Numbered from the stretch's first letter, positions 11,801-24,374 are shown. The stretch is 64,000 nucleotides of DNA from Diploscapter coronatus (GCA_964036155.1 OZ038422.1:39703201-39767200); one strand, 5' to 3'. Numbers and translations are program-made. The notes: generated by a model not told the origin, from the sequence alone.

Positions 11801-14800
11801 TTGCATTTTTCCGCAGACCTTTTCCTCCTCCAGAATGTTGCGTTTGACAGCAAACTCGACGCTGACCGCATCGTTGAGTGCGGCAGCGTCCTTGTTCATG
11901 GCAGATTGCTGGTCGATCGTGCTTGCTCCTTGTTCTGGCACCCTAACCTGAAGTTCGATTGATTAGTCTTTCATTCTTTATCATTTTTCCCTTTCAAGAC
12001 CGTAATTTGTCGACTTTACCTGTCTAATGGTATCCTCGATGCTAGGCGTTTCCTCTCCTTTGGTGGTGCTGTAGACGGAGGACGTGTTGGTGACCATGAG
12101 CATGGAGTTATCGGTGAGCGTCTGCTTGCGCTCCTGTTCGAGCGGCAGAGTTTGTTCTTTCTCGATGATCGCTCCAGTGGGAAGACGCGTAGGCGGTCCG
12201 CTCTGCGGCAGGATGGGCGACACCGATAATGGCTCTGCAAATTCATGGTTTACAAAGAGACTTCTTGAAGAGTATTTGTCTCTGGTTTGGCTGATTTTTG
12301 CACAGCGACATTTCCTAACGCTGATCACGGATCTGCAGTCAGTGCTGATGTGCAAAATTTAGCCAAATCGGAGGTTGAAGGAGAACACTTCAAAATGTTC
12401 TTAAGTGATTATTGTTCTTCATTCTGTGCAGCATAGTTTTTCCATCTTTCTCCTTTTTCCATTCGACCTTTCGACTAACCTCGGATGTTTGCTGCATACG
12501 TGGACTTTGCTATGCTGTTCGAGTTCGAGCTTTCACTAGACGGCGTATTTTCCATTCTTAACGGCGGAAGATTATGGCGAGAATGATGAAATTTAGCCTA
12601 TTTATACCCATTTTCTGGACAAAATTAACATTCAAATTTTTTATTGTATCTTAAATCCAATGTATCTTCTTTGTTTCCATCTAATGAAATTGCTCATTAA
12701 AGGTCCGAACGCAGGCCCTAACTCATCGTCCTCTCATCCTATTTGGCGATTTTTTTTTTTTCGATTTTCTGTCAACTGTTGTTTGAAATTCGTTGACTTA
12801 CTGCGATCTTACATTTGAAAAACATCGTGCCGTGGTGTAGTGACAAGTTTCAGCAAAATCCCAAACCTGATTAACTTTACAGAAAAACATAGAGAATGAT
12901 AAGAAACTCTGTATTTGAAAAAAGAAATCTCCTTGCAGAATCCTTGTGTGCCTGTCGCAGCCGAGTGCTGGATCTGTCAGTGGCCCTCTACTCCCTTTAC
13001 GTTTCCCGCCGTCGTTCGCCTTCCTTCTCCACCCTCTTGACTGCCTCCTCTCAACTGCTCATCAAATTCTCCCAAATCCTCTTCTACACGCGATACAAGA
13101 CGCTGCGAGTCGATGTCTCGGCGCACTTCGAAAATTGGCTTAAGTACCTGGTTGAGGTTTGTAATTTTGTAAAAAGTTTCCTAAATATTTCATTAAAAGT
13201 GGTGCAAGACTTTCATTTCGTTTCTTTTATTGTTTGAAATGACTTCCTGTATTTAACATTGACATTTTTTCTCTACACTCCCTAACAACTAATCCGATGA
13301 CAAGTACAAGAAATTTTTGAAATTAAAAACTAGCCGAAAATTCATTAATTGAATCAGCATTTTAGGTTCTAAGCTGTGACACTTGGCCTTCTGAGATGCA
13401 GAACAAGAAATGCGACGATCTGTCAGTGCGCATCGAGCTGCTACAGCTGCTCATCAATCTCTACACCTCTTCAGCCAATTTCCAGTCTGAAGATGCCAAC
13501 AGGTCACTTTTTCTCTATATATTTTTTAATTTTGAAAATTTCAGTCCCCAGCCAACTTCAACCTCTCGTGAGCCTCCATTCAGCTCTGCAGAAGTCGCTA
13601 TGATCGAGAACAAGAGGATTTTCGAGGTACTTTATTATGCTTATATATTATTGGTTGAAGAGAACGTCGATATTCAAATTAGTACGCTATTCGTCTCGTT
13701 TCTCTATGCGATTCACTGTTTCGTTCCAAATTCGGTTTCTAATTGCTGCGCATGAATATCGGCTTTCTCCCCAATCAACTATATGTAGTTTTCTAAGATC
13801 AATACTACTATTTATAAAGTTCATCAAGATTTAGGAAGGAAAGATAAATGGTTGGATAAATTAGACAAATTATAATGATGGTTCTATGTGACTTGTAGAA
13901 GGAGCATCTAAATGAAATTTCAAAGCTAGTGAACTTCTTGCAGAAATCCTGCCGAGCGGTGTGGATCGGTCTGACGATGGACACGGGAAACTGCGTGACG
14001 GAGCACGTGAAAATGGCCGAAGTGCTGATGCGACTGCACGCGAGGAAGGCAGGGGAGCCGAGCAGCGATGTGGAGAATATGATCGCTTCTTCGTTGGCCA
14101 ATACTAATCCGGTAAAATTCATATGTATCACAACTTTTGAAATTTGCAATGAAAGACATGAAGTTTCGTAATTTATTCAAATTTCATTATCTTCTTCTTT
14201 CGACGTTTTTTTCTTGAAATTTTCAAGTACTATATGACAGACTGAGGAAACCGTTGTTTTCCCAAACTATTTCGGTCACCTGTATTTACAGACGGTTCTT
14301 TTTCTACATTCTCTACCCTCGCTATCCGTCTCTATAGATACAGTCGTCTGGAAATACAAGAGACCACTATTTCGTCCTACTCTGTCCTCGTTCTCTCTAA
14401 CTATATAGGACTAGTCAGTCCGTCATTTAGTAACTCGTCTTTACAACAACAACAGCAAATCATTTATTTTCGAGTTTTGGTACAAAAATGATACATTTCA
14501 AAAACCTTGCAGGTGAACGGCTCCCTGGCAGTGACGACGTTCCATCGACTGTGGACTCTGAGCCGAAGCGTGCTCGGCTGCGAAAGGAAGCCCTTCAATC
14601 GAGTCGCCCTGTTGCTGCTGTCCTGGCTGGCCGATGACTCCGCGGGCAGGGAGAGGAGCGAATTGAGGGCGGCAATCGCGGAATGGCTCATGGACTGTGC
14701 CAGACACGACGATTTGCCGGGCATTATTCAGGTTTGAAGACTTCTTTTTTTCGAAAAATTTTAGAAAGGCAAAAATAATACAAAATTTGAATACATTTTT

Positions 14801-17800
14801 GATTCGTATATTTGAATGAGAACCATACAATGCAGTTTTATCTGAATTTGCGAGACGTTTTTTTCCTAACTTGGGTGCTTTTTCAGATGCTCTGTGCAAT
14901 GTTGATGAACCCAGTGACTGCGAGGATCTCAATCCAATACGTCCGACTGGAAAGCAGACTGACGAAGGAGCGATGTCCCTCTCTGCCTGCAAACGTGTCC
15001 GTGGTCACTCTCGCTACGGCTGATGGAAAGCATCGAATGTTCCATGTGGTCGGAAAGGCTATTGAAAGGTGAATTCGTGATTTTAATTGATTTTTGGAGC
15101 ATTGTATAAAATTGATCTCTTCTATGAAATCACAAGAACAGATTTATAAAAAAAATCAAATTTGTAAGAAGCAGTTCCACAAATTTTATTCGATTATTTT
15201 CAGACCATGGCTGTCTGACGTGAGAAATCGCCTACTGCTTTCGACAGAGCAACATGACTCGGGCAAAGCCTCGTTTACTCCAATTCCAACCACGTCTGAT
15301 GTGCCGATATTCGACGATGAAGAGGATACGGTAATTTTAAAATATGACATTTGGAAACTGCGCGATATCATTAGATTAGAAATAGACCAGTATGGCTGCA
15401 AATGATAGGAAGCGGCGTTTGTCACGTTATTTCATCATGTTGTGTGGTTTTTAAGGTGGCCTAAAACTCGGCAAATATTAGTAAAAATGCTGTGTATTGA
15501 CATTATTCATCTCTGGTCAATATGTTTCGTTGAAAATTTGATCAGTCAAAAATGAACTGATGACAAAGTCATATCGAATTTACAGGATTCGCTGGAATAC
15601 GGCTTGGAGGACCTGGATCCCGCAGTGATCGAAGTTATGCAATACCTCGTGGAAATGACCTGCGAAGAGGAGGAAATGGCATCTGGAATGACGACTGCAT
15701 CCGCGACTGAGGAAGAGACGCAGAAAATCATCGAGGCGATTGGAGGAGCGGAGAATATTCCGCCAACGGGAACGACTGCAGGACCGATTGTTTGGTGAGG
15801 GAATTCAGATTCTTAGATTTTAGGCAATTAGAAAATGACGACTTTCTGATAACGAAACTTCAAAAAAGACAGCTTATAAGTCTTTGGTAAAATCTAATCT
15901 TCATTTATTCAATAGTCTCTAAATCCTTTTAATTTCTGAATTACCTGAATTTAAAAAAAAAATTGAAAATGATTAATTGATAAAACTTCCTCCTATTGTA
16001 CAGGATATTACTTTTACAACAAATGTGTTTGAAGGAACGTTTTTAGGAAGAAACTGGAAGCCTCCTCCAATGTCAATTCTTCTATTGGAACCGGCCAATC
16101 TGCTAGCACAGATCAGAAACACCCAGTCAGACCGATGCGGGTCGGAGACACTGTGAATCGACTGAAGAAGGGACATCGCAGACAGGACTCGCTTCAGGAG
16201 AGCATCTTCACCATGACCGAGAAGGATCTCAAGTACGAATAATTTCTTGAAGAAATGCAATTAAAGACGAAGATAGAAAGAAGGCATTTTTCATTTGATG
16301 AAGTGATTTTTCCAGATCCTTCGACACCACAGACATTCTGCGTCCATCGGAATCCGGCGAGAATAATGCAGAGGCGCTCTTCTCCGATCTCTACGTCCAT
16401 CTTCTGCTGTACGGGGAGAGTGGCAGAGTCGTGGATTTGGGTCGGGCCGAGGGAGCTTTCAGGATTTTGAGGTCGGTAGAAATATAAAATTATTCTCACT
16501 TTGCTCTTTTTTCATCTTTCCATTTGCCACATTTAAACACATTTTAAAAATACATTTTACAAAATTACAAAGTTGAAAACATGTTCAGCGCCCTGATCCG
16601 TCCCCGCACCTTCTCCCTTTCCCGCCAGCAGCTTCTGCGCTGCCTCGTCTCGAGTGGAACAGCCACGAATGGAACGAACTGCTTTGGAGATGGCACCTCG
16701 CAGAACGGAGGCTCTCTCGTCGAGCTGATGACCAAGCATGTGCGCGCAATTCTGGGGCAGCATTTCTGGTCGCCAGCCTCCGACGAAGACGCAGTCAGGC
16801 AGAGACACATCACATTGTTGGAGCTGATCATTACCGTATGGAAGAATTGAGAAATTTGGATTGAAATAAAGAAAATTGCAGATTTGTCTTCACTTCCTTC
16901 GCTCCTTTTTCCTCGATTCGCCAGTGTCCCCGGTCACTGAAGAGGATCTGCTCATTGCCTGCAAGTGCAAGGTATTGTTATTTTTTTTTTTGAAAACTGA
17001 AGATTTTGAACAGCTCAGAACAGTCGATTTTTTTTCTTTCATTTGGAAATGTCGCGCTATTTGGCAAAATTGGTGCTTAGCTAGAAAACATTCTTAATTT
17101 TGCATATACCAGCTCTTCAAGTTGCGGACGCTATGATATATTCCTGAATGCTCATTCTTTTCTTCTGAAGCGAAAATTTGTCATTTTTGGGTAAAAATTG
17201 AATTTCAGATTGCTGCCTTGGACCTTCTCTGCGACATTTTCGACGAGCTGTGTGAAATGTTGAAAGAGCAGCAATCGCGCGCATTCGTCCTCTTCGTGCA
17301 GGCAGTGCTGTCGCGATCTAAAATGCAGAAATCCATCCTCCACTTCCTCATGACTTCCGTCAGCGAGCCGAGATTGGAGCTGGAGCCTAATGCAAAGTAC
17401 GGTTATGCATAGTTTGTTAGCATCGAACGAAGATGCCAAATTCTCGTATAGTCTATCTGTCATTACCCACAAATTTACACATCTCACCCCATCACGACAT
17501 GTTATTATCATCTCTCCCCCACTTCGACTTCACTTCTCGACCTGCACTCATCCTTCAAAAAGCACTACGGTGAATCCCAGGCTCTCTAATAGATCACCCA
17601 TTTAAATAAAGTGGTAATAGAGCACATTGCGACTTGACTCGAACTCGACAGGAAAAAACCGGGCAAAGCAACTCACAATCTCAAATCTTAAATTCTACCC
17701 TTTCTCACACTTACACACACTCGCCAATTCGTGCACACATTTCCTGATCAGGAATCTTGCTAACTTCGACTTCAATATACTTTGACTGCAGTGTGCGGGT

Positions 17801-20800
17801 GAGATTTGTTGAAGTTGAAGTCTGATCTTGTTCATCTCCACAAAGCACTTCTTTACTCTTCTGATCTGACTAAAGTTAAAAAAAAAAAAAAAAAAACTAC
17901 GACTTTTTATTTCACTTTTTAAGATTGCTTTTCAGCATCCCCCTGGCGGTGTCAGTCTGTGAATTCAACGAATCAATGCACGGCAACTCCAAGCGCCTCT
18001 CTGCAGTGATGGCCGTCTATCAGAGATGTCTGCTCGCTCTCACAGGACAAGCAATTCGACTCGAGTGCGACATCAAGAATGGACTCACCAATTTCACGGA
18101 TGAGGTCAATTTTGTGATTCTAGCAAAGTTCATGCATTTTCATTAATGTATAGGGGGCTGCAAATCTGAGACCCGATCGAGCATTGAAACCCGACATGAT
18201 ATAAGAGAGGCAGAAAATGACGAAATATCATAGGGGACACAGTGCAAAAGAGGCGCGAAGGAGGGAGAGAAAGATTCGATCGGGGTTTTTTTTTCGGGCA
18301 TAAATTTGCAGCCCTGATGCATAGTCTAAAAGCATGAATTTTCCAGCACAAATTCCAATGTTTGAAAATGTACAATTTTTTATTTTTTTGCAGAGTCTCT
18401 CAAGTGCAAATCGCATCATCCTGAACGAGAAGTTGTACATGCCAACGAGTACAGCTGCCAATGCCAATCTGGCGAAGAATCCACCCATCGTGGAATTGAG
18501 AGCATTCGTGCTCACGCTGCTCAATGCCCTCAAGAGGAGACCCAAGAGACACGAGACTTGGCTGCAACTCATCGTGCATATCGTGCCTTGGTTGGAAAGG
18601 TGGGGAATTTGTTGATAGTAGTTTACAAAAAAATATATAATTGACTAGAAAATTTGAAAAGAATATAAATGAAAATGTTACTAAGATCTTAGAAAGGTCA
18701 AGAGAAAACCTAATTATTATTTTCTTAAAAGCCGATGGAAATTAATAATTTTCAGATCCCTGCCAACGTTGTTGGTGAGAATTGCCGAGCAGCTCTGCAA
18801 GAATATCAACACTTCGTTGAACACGACGTTCGCAGAGACGGGCATCGATAGGATCGAGGACAAGGACTTCACTGATTTGCCTGCTAACTACATTGAAATG
18901 GTAAAAAATGATGAATTAAAAAAAGTTATGGCATCTTGTAAATAGTTGAATGATTTTTGTCAAGTGACTTTCTTCGGGGAAAATGAGAGATAATCCATTA
19001 TTTAACAAAATCACCCATTCAATAACAGACTGCTGGAAGTTATTGATCCTTGAAAAAGATGGCAGATCGTCAAAGATGATTGATTTATCGATTTTTCAGC
19101 TGATGGAAATGCTGACGACTCTCGTACATTATTGCATTGCCTCAGATGCAGCGCCATTGGGATCTGCAGTCCCACAGCCAAGCATCACCCAATCGCCTCC
19201 ATCGAATTCAACCAGCGTGGTTGGACAGGTTGAGAATTTTTCCTATTACCTATCACTTATTGCACGTCTTCCATAAAATGACAATGTTATGTCTATTGAT
19301 TAGAGTGCTTTTGTCAAATGAACTAATTGTTGTTTAGGTGATTTACACAATACCAGGCACGAAAGCGGCAACGGAAGTGTTCAGCAGTTTCGTCAAAGTC
19401 TTCAGTTCGAATGATTCTAGTTCGGTAAGTAAACTTACAGATAAAATTCTTTCTGCAAAAAATTATGCATGTCTATTTTTGAAGATATTTCTTGGTTCAA
19501 TTTAGAAATATCTAAACATGACGAGATAGATGTAGGGCCCGCAAGCGATTTTGCGAAATTGAAGATGGCGTTTTAAAACTTACACCAATGAATTGGGTCT
19601 GTTTTAGGAAGCAATGAGCAGCTTTTCTTTTTCCAACCCGATGTTCCTATCAAAAGTTGTGCACTGCGTACTTTTGAAAATAGCGACTTTCGAACAATTA
19701 TCGTCGATCAGTTTTTAGTTTTTTTTTGTTCTAAATATGCAACACACAGATCTACAAGAATATACTAGGTACTTTTGAGTGGAACCTCACTGAAGCTTCA
19801 GAAATTCAGTTCTATCGAAATTTCGCTGATGACTAATTTTCGAACGGTTCCAGAACAGTTCTGAACTGATTTTATAGTGTTTTAAAGACGCAAATCGTTC
19901 GGCTATATGCCCATTTGACCGTTTGTAGGAAAAATGCCCCCATGAAATTGCCTAATTAACGAAGAATAAAAACAAGACCAATTTTGCTTCATAAATTGGA
20001 TGGAGCTTGCGGACTCTAGATAGATGTTGAGATGTTGAGTGCGTATGAAGATGATAGGAAAACGCCCTCACATTCTTCTTATGCTATCTCATTGTGTTCC
20101 GACATTTCCAAATCTCCATTCTTGGCAATGTTGAATTTTCAGTCTGCCGGAATAGCGTTTTCGAAGATGGACATGCGACATCGCGGAGAGATGTGGAAAC
20201 AGGCGCGGAACGACATGCTCACCTCGCTGCCCCACATTCTGGCGACGATCTGTGACTTGTGGAGTGTGGTACGAGTCGGGCAACAGCCTTGTCTGCCAGT
20301 CGGCTCCCCGCAGCGTCTGAATCGACTCATTTTGGAGCTGCTCTCCCCGATTGCGTCGTTCCATCAACATGCATTGCTAGCAGCTCTGTCACTCGTCTGG
20401 CTTTCGAGATCGAATTCGCTGCCTCTGTCAGGTGAAAATTGAAGTCACTTTTATCCTGAATAATGATAGAAAATTATGATAATGTGTGAATTCTAAATAA
20501 TCACAACAAATCTCTTTACGAGACATTTCATAGTTTTTGAGAAATAGACTTGTCATATTGTAATTACTAGCGTAAAAATTTGGAGGCAAAAGATGCAGAA
20601 GATAATTGAAATTTTATTTTCAGACGAAGCTTCCTTCGAGTACTCCTCCTCCCAGTTGGATGTCACCCACCTCGTCTTTTCTCTCAAAGACATTTCCTTC
20701 GATCGCCTGGTTGCTGTTGTGGCTGACACTCTGAAAGATGTTGGAACAAAATCTGCCAAAATAGGAAATCAGCTGGAAAAGGTTAGGAGTGAAAAAATTA

Positions 20801-23800
20801 ACGAGATATTTGACTTGCAAATTCCCTATAAAAATCGACAAAATTGAGGAGAATATTTTTCAGGCAAGTTTCCCGAACGAAACGCCTCTGCTGGAACTTC
20901 TCCACTCGCACCTGCAACTTCTGCCTGTGACGACTCTGCTGCAGCGATGGATGCCTCTTCTCGCTCTGCTCTGCGAAGCTCCACTCGCATCGCTCAATCC
21001 AAGGGCTATTTTCCTTCTCTTCAAGTAGGTTTTCAAGTTTTACCAAATTATCGTATTATTCTCAATATATTTCTCAAACCTTTACTTTTTGGCCAAAAGT
21101 CGTTTGATAGAAGAAGAAAACGGGGCTTCTTTTAAATGAAGAAAGAATGTTTTAGATTGCTGTGTCACTTCGTGCGAAACGTGGGCGCAGCTCAGATCGT
21201 GGAGGACAAAGCGATGTCGCGCGCGTTGCAAGAGGCCTGTCAGAAACTGACAGATGCGATCAATGGAATTGTCGCGTGGCAACTGGAAACAACCACCTGG
21301 CTGAAGAGAACACTCGTCGTCAAGTCCGATCTAAGCAGTACTGCAGGTTGCAAATTCAGAATGTTTTGAAAGATTCGAAGTTTTTTTAAAGAATTAAATC
21401 CCGTTTCTGCAAAGCTCATCTACAAACAAAAAAGATCGTTTAAAATGAGTCTTATTTTGAGAATAACCCGAAAATTTTGAGGATCTCGTTCACACGACTC
21501 CAGTCCGTCAGTGGAGAGCATTTCCTTGTCAGCGAGCGTGCAGGCAGCAAGTGAGCTGGCTGCATCGAATAGAGGATCCACCGCTTCTCTGCTAATCAAT
21601 AAGTAAGTTGAAATATAAGTGTCATTTTTCAATATTTTCTCGGCAATTACTATTCGGCGGAGTGTCTTTTTCACACTATTTCTTTCAAATTTCATTCTCT
21701 TGTCCATCTTTAACTTTAGGACTCCACCATCTGTCATTTCGCCATTTAGTAATTGCTCATTTTTCCAAAAATACTTATTCAAACAAAACACAAAAATATA
21801 CATATATTTTTCAGAAGTGCAAACGGAGACATCGGCACGCCCGTGGCTGCAACCAACATTCTGACTGACAAGCGCAGCTCCTCGAATTTAAGAGCATCGC
21901 TGAAAGACACCAACAACAACAAGAGAGATCCGGCGTACAGCACTCAGGCTCTATTTCTTCTGGCTAATGTTAGTGAATTCGTATTTTCTACACTTCTTTA
22001 AATACCACCCTCTTTTTTCTTTTCTCCATATTATTTCTCAGAAAAGAAGGTGATAACCACGAGAGGGTGGTAACTGCAATCCTAGTGAGCCTATTTTTCA
22101 ATACATTTCACAAATTTGTAAACCAATTTACTAAATTTAGCAATTCTATTCTATTTTCTCGAATCGAATTCTCTTAATTTCAGAACCTGGCCGAACTGAT
22201 CGACTCGATTTGTCGCAGCGATGACAAAGAGAAGATGATTCCAACGCTGCAAGCCGTCTGGAATAATGTCGTTCCCTACCTCAAGGCTAAAAAGTAAACG
22301 TTCACTTTTCTCTAAAATGAAACTTTGGCTTTGCAGTGCTAGAAATGCCCGTTTCTTCTTTGCCTCTTCGAAACTGCTCGCTGCGATGAGTTCGTTCAGC
22401 TACACGAGGGCCGTATGGAAGAAGACCACGCTCGAATTGCTACTTGATACTTGTAAGATTTTTCTTTTCTTCATTTTGTTGCACCCCTTATGCCCCATTC
22501 CCCACGAAACCAAATTATCAGACGCTTCCCTCATCGATCTCATGATCTTTCATAATTCGCTCCTTCTCCTGTTAGCACCAATAGAGGCTGGAAAGGCAAT
22601 TACTTCGTTCATGAATTAACACAAATCGAGAAAACACCCAGGAGCACAGTTGAGAGCTGAGTTAAGAAGTCAGGGCTTGCTACAGCCCCTGTAAATACCT
22701 GTAGAGGGGACCGCAAATATACAACTATTTTCATATTTTAGTTCTTCATAGAAATTACTTTCTGCAATAGTTTCCAATAATAGCATTTTTCCAGCGTTCT
22801 TCAAAATGGACCGCAGCTCCCTGCAGCAGTGGCTCGTCGTGGCGGATCATCTAATGAGTCACGACAAGACGTCGTTCAAGGATTTACTTAGTCAGTTCAG
22901 AGAATTATTGATTTCCAAGAATGAATATGTTGCAGAAAGCATTTCCTACACTCCGAATGCGTCGTTCTCGCTGATGACGACGAAAGAGCAGGAGTACGAA
23001 CTGCGTGCGCAGGCACTCAAGAGGCTCGCCTTCGTCGTATTCGGCTCTCAACTCGATCAGTACAGCACTCAGTCCAATGATATTCTGGGTAGGTTAAAAG
23101 TGAAACACTAAAAACTTCGAAACAAAGTAAAAATCACCTTTCATAGCCAAATTTACAGATTTCTATGTTCTTTTAAAGATTGGTGATCTTGTAAATCGGG
23201 AATTGAAGAATGAGTTTTCAGAGAAACTCACCGAGAACCTTCGCGTCTCCCAATGTGCGGCAATTCGCTCTGCAGTTTTTCTCTGCGTCCGAGTTCTGCT
23301 TTTGCGTCTTCGCCCCAACAGTCTGACTGGAGTCTGGCCGCTGATGGTTTCGGAATTGGTCGGTTTTTCAATTACCTTATACACTAACTCGTTTTACTCT
23401 AAATTTTTCAAATCATTTTATTTGAGTTTATATAATTCATCGACTTTCTTTTCTCTGCACTACCTAGCTCTAAAACCTAGCGAATTTTGCAAATGGTGGT
23501 GATTATGAACTGGCAAAATGTATAAAGTGTTCTTCATTTTATTTGCAATTCCGTTAGAAAATACTTTAAAAATAGCAAAAAAAAAAAGATTAATTTCCAG
23601 GTGACCGCCCTTCTGCAACTCGAACAGCAATTATCGAATGACAATGATCAAGACGGAGGCGAAAAGGAGTCGGAAAGTTGGATGCAGCTTCATCTGGCCG
23701 CCGCAAAATTGCTCGAAACGCTCTTCACTCTGCCCGCAGGATACCTCTCTCAATTCCAAATGTAGGCCAATTTTTGTTGCCTCGAAGAAGAAAATCGAAT

Positions 23801-24295
23801 GCTTCCAGGTGCAACTGGACTTTTATGCCGGTCGTGTCAAGTGACAGAGCGGAAATCTTCGTCCCATTCGCCGTACGGATAAGCAATCTGCTGGAGAAAC
23901 GAGTATGAAAATTAACGTTTACACTTTTTCGCCAAGCTTTTGAAATCCCAATATTAGAATGTCAGTTTTTAATGCAAGAACAGAAGATACTATCTTCTCT
24001 TCTGAAAATGATGAAAATAGCCCGTTTTTAGTACGGCCGAATGCAGCCTTCGGACGTGATCACCTCGTCTCCCTCCTTATTCCACATCAAAATGCTCACT
24101 TCGTACGACGAGCTGAAGCCGTTCTTCCACTTGCTCGCCACCAAGTGCTGCTCCTACAAAACTGCCGGCAATTCGACGGAGACGAAGACTCTAGGAGGGA
24201 ATACAGTGGAATTGGAGGGCTTGTCGCACAAACAGTCTCTCCAAAGACTCGAGCACTCACTCTACATCGACTTTGCTGAACACTGGCAATTGTAG
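5887..24295 (+). CDS. pad-1: DOP1/Dopey family protein (PAD-1 orthologue), ~43 exons
   Basis: DOP1 proteins are very large helical-repeat proteins that work with MON2 and P4-ATPase partners in endosome-Golgi traffic; the nematode member is PAD-1. Exons were joined by phase from ATG 5887 to TAG 24293-24295, giving about 2,320 aa, close to the family's usual ~2,400. The N-terminal Dopey domain is clear (ALKAFENSNEWADLISALGK; YLYALGLFPLMDYCGIKVKS). The C-terminal conserved block is equally clear (DHLMSHDKTSFKDLL, LAFVVFGSQLDQY, LTENLRVSQ, TGVWPLMVSEL), and the protein ends FAEHWQL. Intron 12 (9215-12938) contains a minus-strand kinase gene. Several introns hold inverted-repeat elements. An in-frame ATG at 5797 exists, but 5887 fits the family N-terminus and the shift to coding composition; a CTTTTCAG acceptor at about 5726 may be the trans-splice site. 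Exon 6 is taken to splice straight to 7430 (DTG|SPLVQR), as in homologues. Confidence 0.93.
7181..7343. repeat. Foldback element, family A copy 1 (in pad-1 intron)
   Basis: The left arm begins GACCTGTAAATTTTCAAACC. The right arm, reverse-complemented, contains TTTTCAAACC, then CCGCATGGGCGAGATAGCG. Both arms resemble those of the element at 24945-25093. It lies in the intron between exons ending 7117 and starting 7430 and creates exon-like ORFs there. Confidence 0.6.
9820..12555 (-). CDS. Fer-like SH2 / tyrosine kinase, nested in pad-1 intron 12
   Basis: This is a non-receptor tyrosine kinase of about 565 aa in ten exons: 12555-12480, 12234-12020, 11947-11819, 11599-11417, 11283-11161, 11064-10906, 10836-10580, 10482-10273, 10224-10143 and 10083-9820. 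An N-terminal ~140 residues of low-complexity Ser/Thr/Glu sequence precede an SH2 domain (YHGFLPREELNILQKEGDYL, with IRVTD in the phosphotyrosine pocket). The kinase domain has GEGAFGSV (glycine loop), VAIKM (Lys), a KEARITRSMKHVNVV helix, HRDIAARN (catalytic loop), DFGLSK and PIKWLAPETL. A basic C-terminal tail follows. SH2 directly before the kinase without F-BAR is typical of the nematode Fer-related group. Nine junctions are phase-consistent, but the exon 7/8 acceptor reads CGG, not CAG. The catalytic residues look intact, so an active kinase is expected if that intron is removed. Confidence 0.9.
13651..13778. repeat. MITE-like element, family B copy 1
   Basis: Terminal inverted repeats of ~26 bp: TTGGTTGAAGAGAACGTCGA.. 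at the left and the complement of TTGATTGGGGAGAAAGCCGA.. at the right. The interior shares ACGCTATTCGTCTC and TTCTAATTGC with the copy at 56683-56821. It lies in the pad-1 intron following the exon ending 13626. Confidence 0.75.
14274..14365. mobile_element. MITE-like element, family C copy 1, with 8-bp target duplication
   Basis: 92 bp with inverted termini GGTCACCTGTATTTACAGAC and GGTCTCTTGTATTTCCAGAC (right end reverse-complemented). It is flanked on both sides by ACTATTTC (14266-14273 and 14366-14373). A relative with the same core, CCTGTATTTACAGACGG, lies at 56399-56485. Non-autonomous; in a pad-1 intron. Confidence 0.8.
18154..18316. mobile_element. hAT-like MITE in pad-1 intron
   Basis: About 163 bp. 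The left end, GGGGCTGCAAATCTGAGACC, matches the reverse complement of the right end (CAGGGCTGCAAATTTATGCC), and GATCGA-containing inner arms also pair. Flanks ATGTATAG (left) and ATGCATAG (right) form a 7/8 duplication. CAGGG termini and 8-bp duplications are typical of hAT elements. No transposase is present. Confidence 0.65.
19534..20017. mobile_element. 484-bp non-autonomous element with 10-bp target duplication
   Basis: Ends are AGGGCCCGCAAGC and, reverse-complemented, AGAGTCCGCAAGC. Both sides carry the exact 10-mer AGATAGATGT (19524-19533 and 20018-20027). The interior is AT-rich with no transposase ORF. A 9-11 bp duplication suggests a Mutator-like element, although the inverted repeats are short. 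It sits in the pad-1 intron between the exons ending 19423 and starting 20143. Confidence 0.85.
22891..22935 (+). other. 45-nt in-frame intron or retained segment (exitron-like) in pad-1
   Basis: CTTA|GTCAGTTC...GTTGCAG|AAAGC has usable donor and acceptor, is a multiple of three and contains no stop. Removal gives FKDLLKSISYTPN; retention adds 15 residues. Either reading keeps the downstream frame. Confidence 0.5.
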
Positions 24296-24318
24296 TAAGG
24301 ATGTATTTTTATGGTGAT

Positions 24319-24324
24319 AATAAA
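24319..24324 (+). terminator. Poly(A) signal of pad-1
   Basis: AATAAA lies 24 nt after the pad-1 stop codon. Confidence 0.6.
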
Positions 24325-24374
24325 AGGGTCGACGAACAAGAATATCAAATTCCATGTGTTTAGCGTTGTGTCAA

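Noticed and set aside
22671..22691. Small palindrome CAGGGCTTGCTACAGCCCCT
   Set aside because: Single 7-8 bp stem without flanking duplication; too short to call an element although the CAGGGCT end resembles the hAT-like copies.
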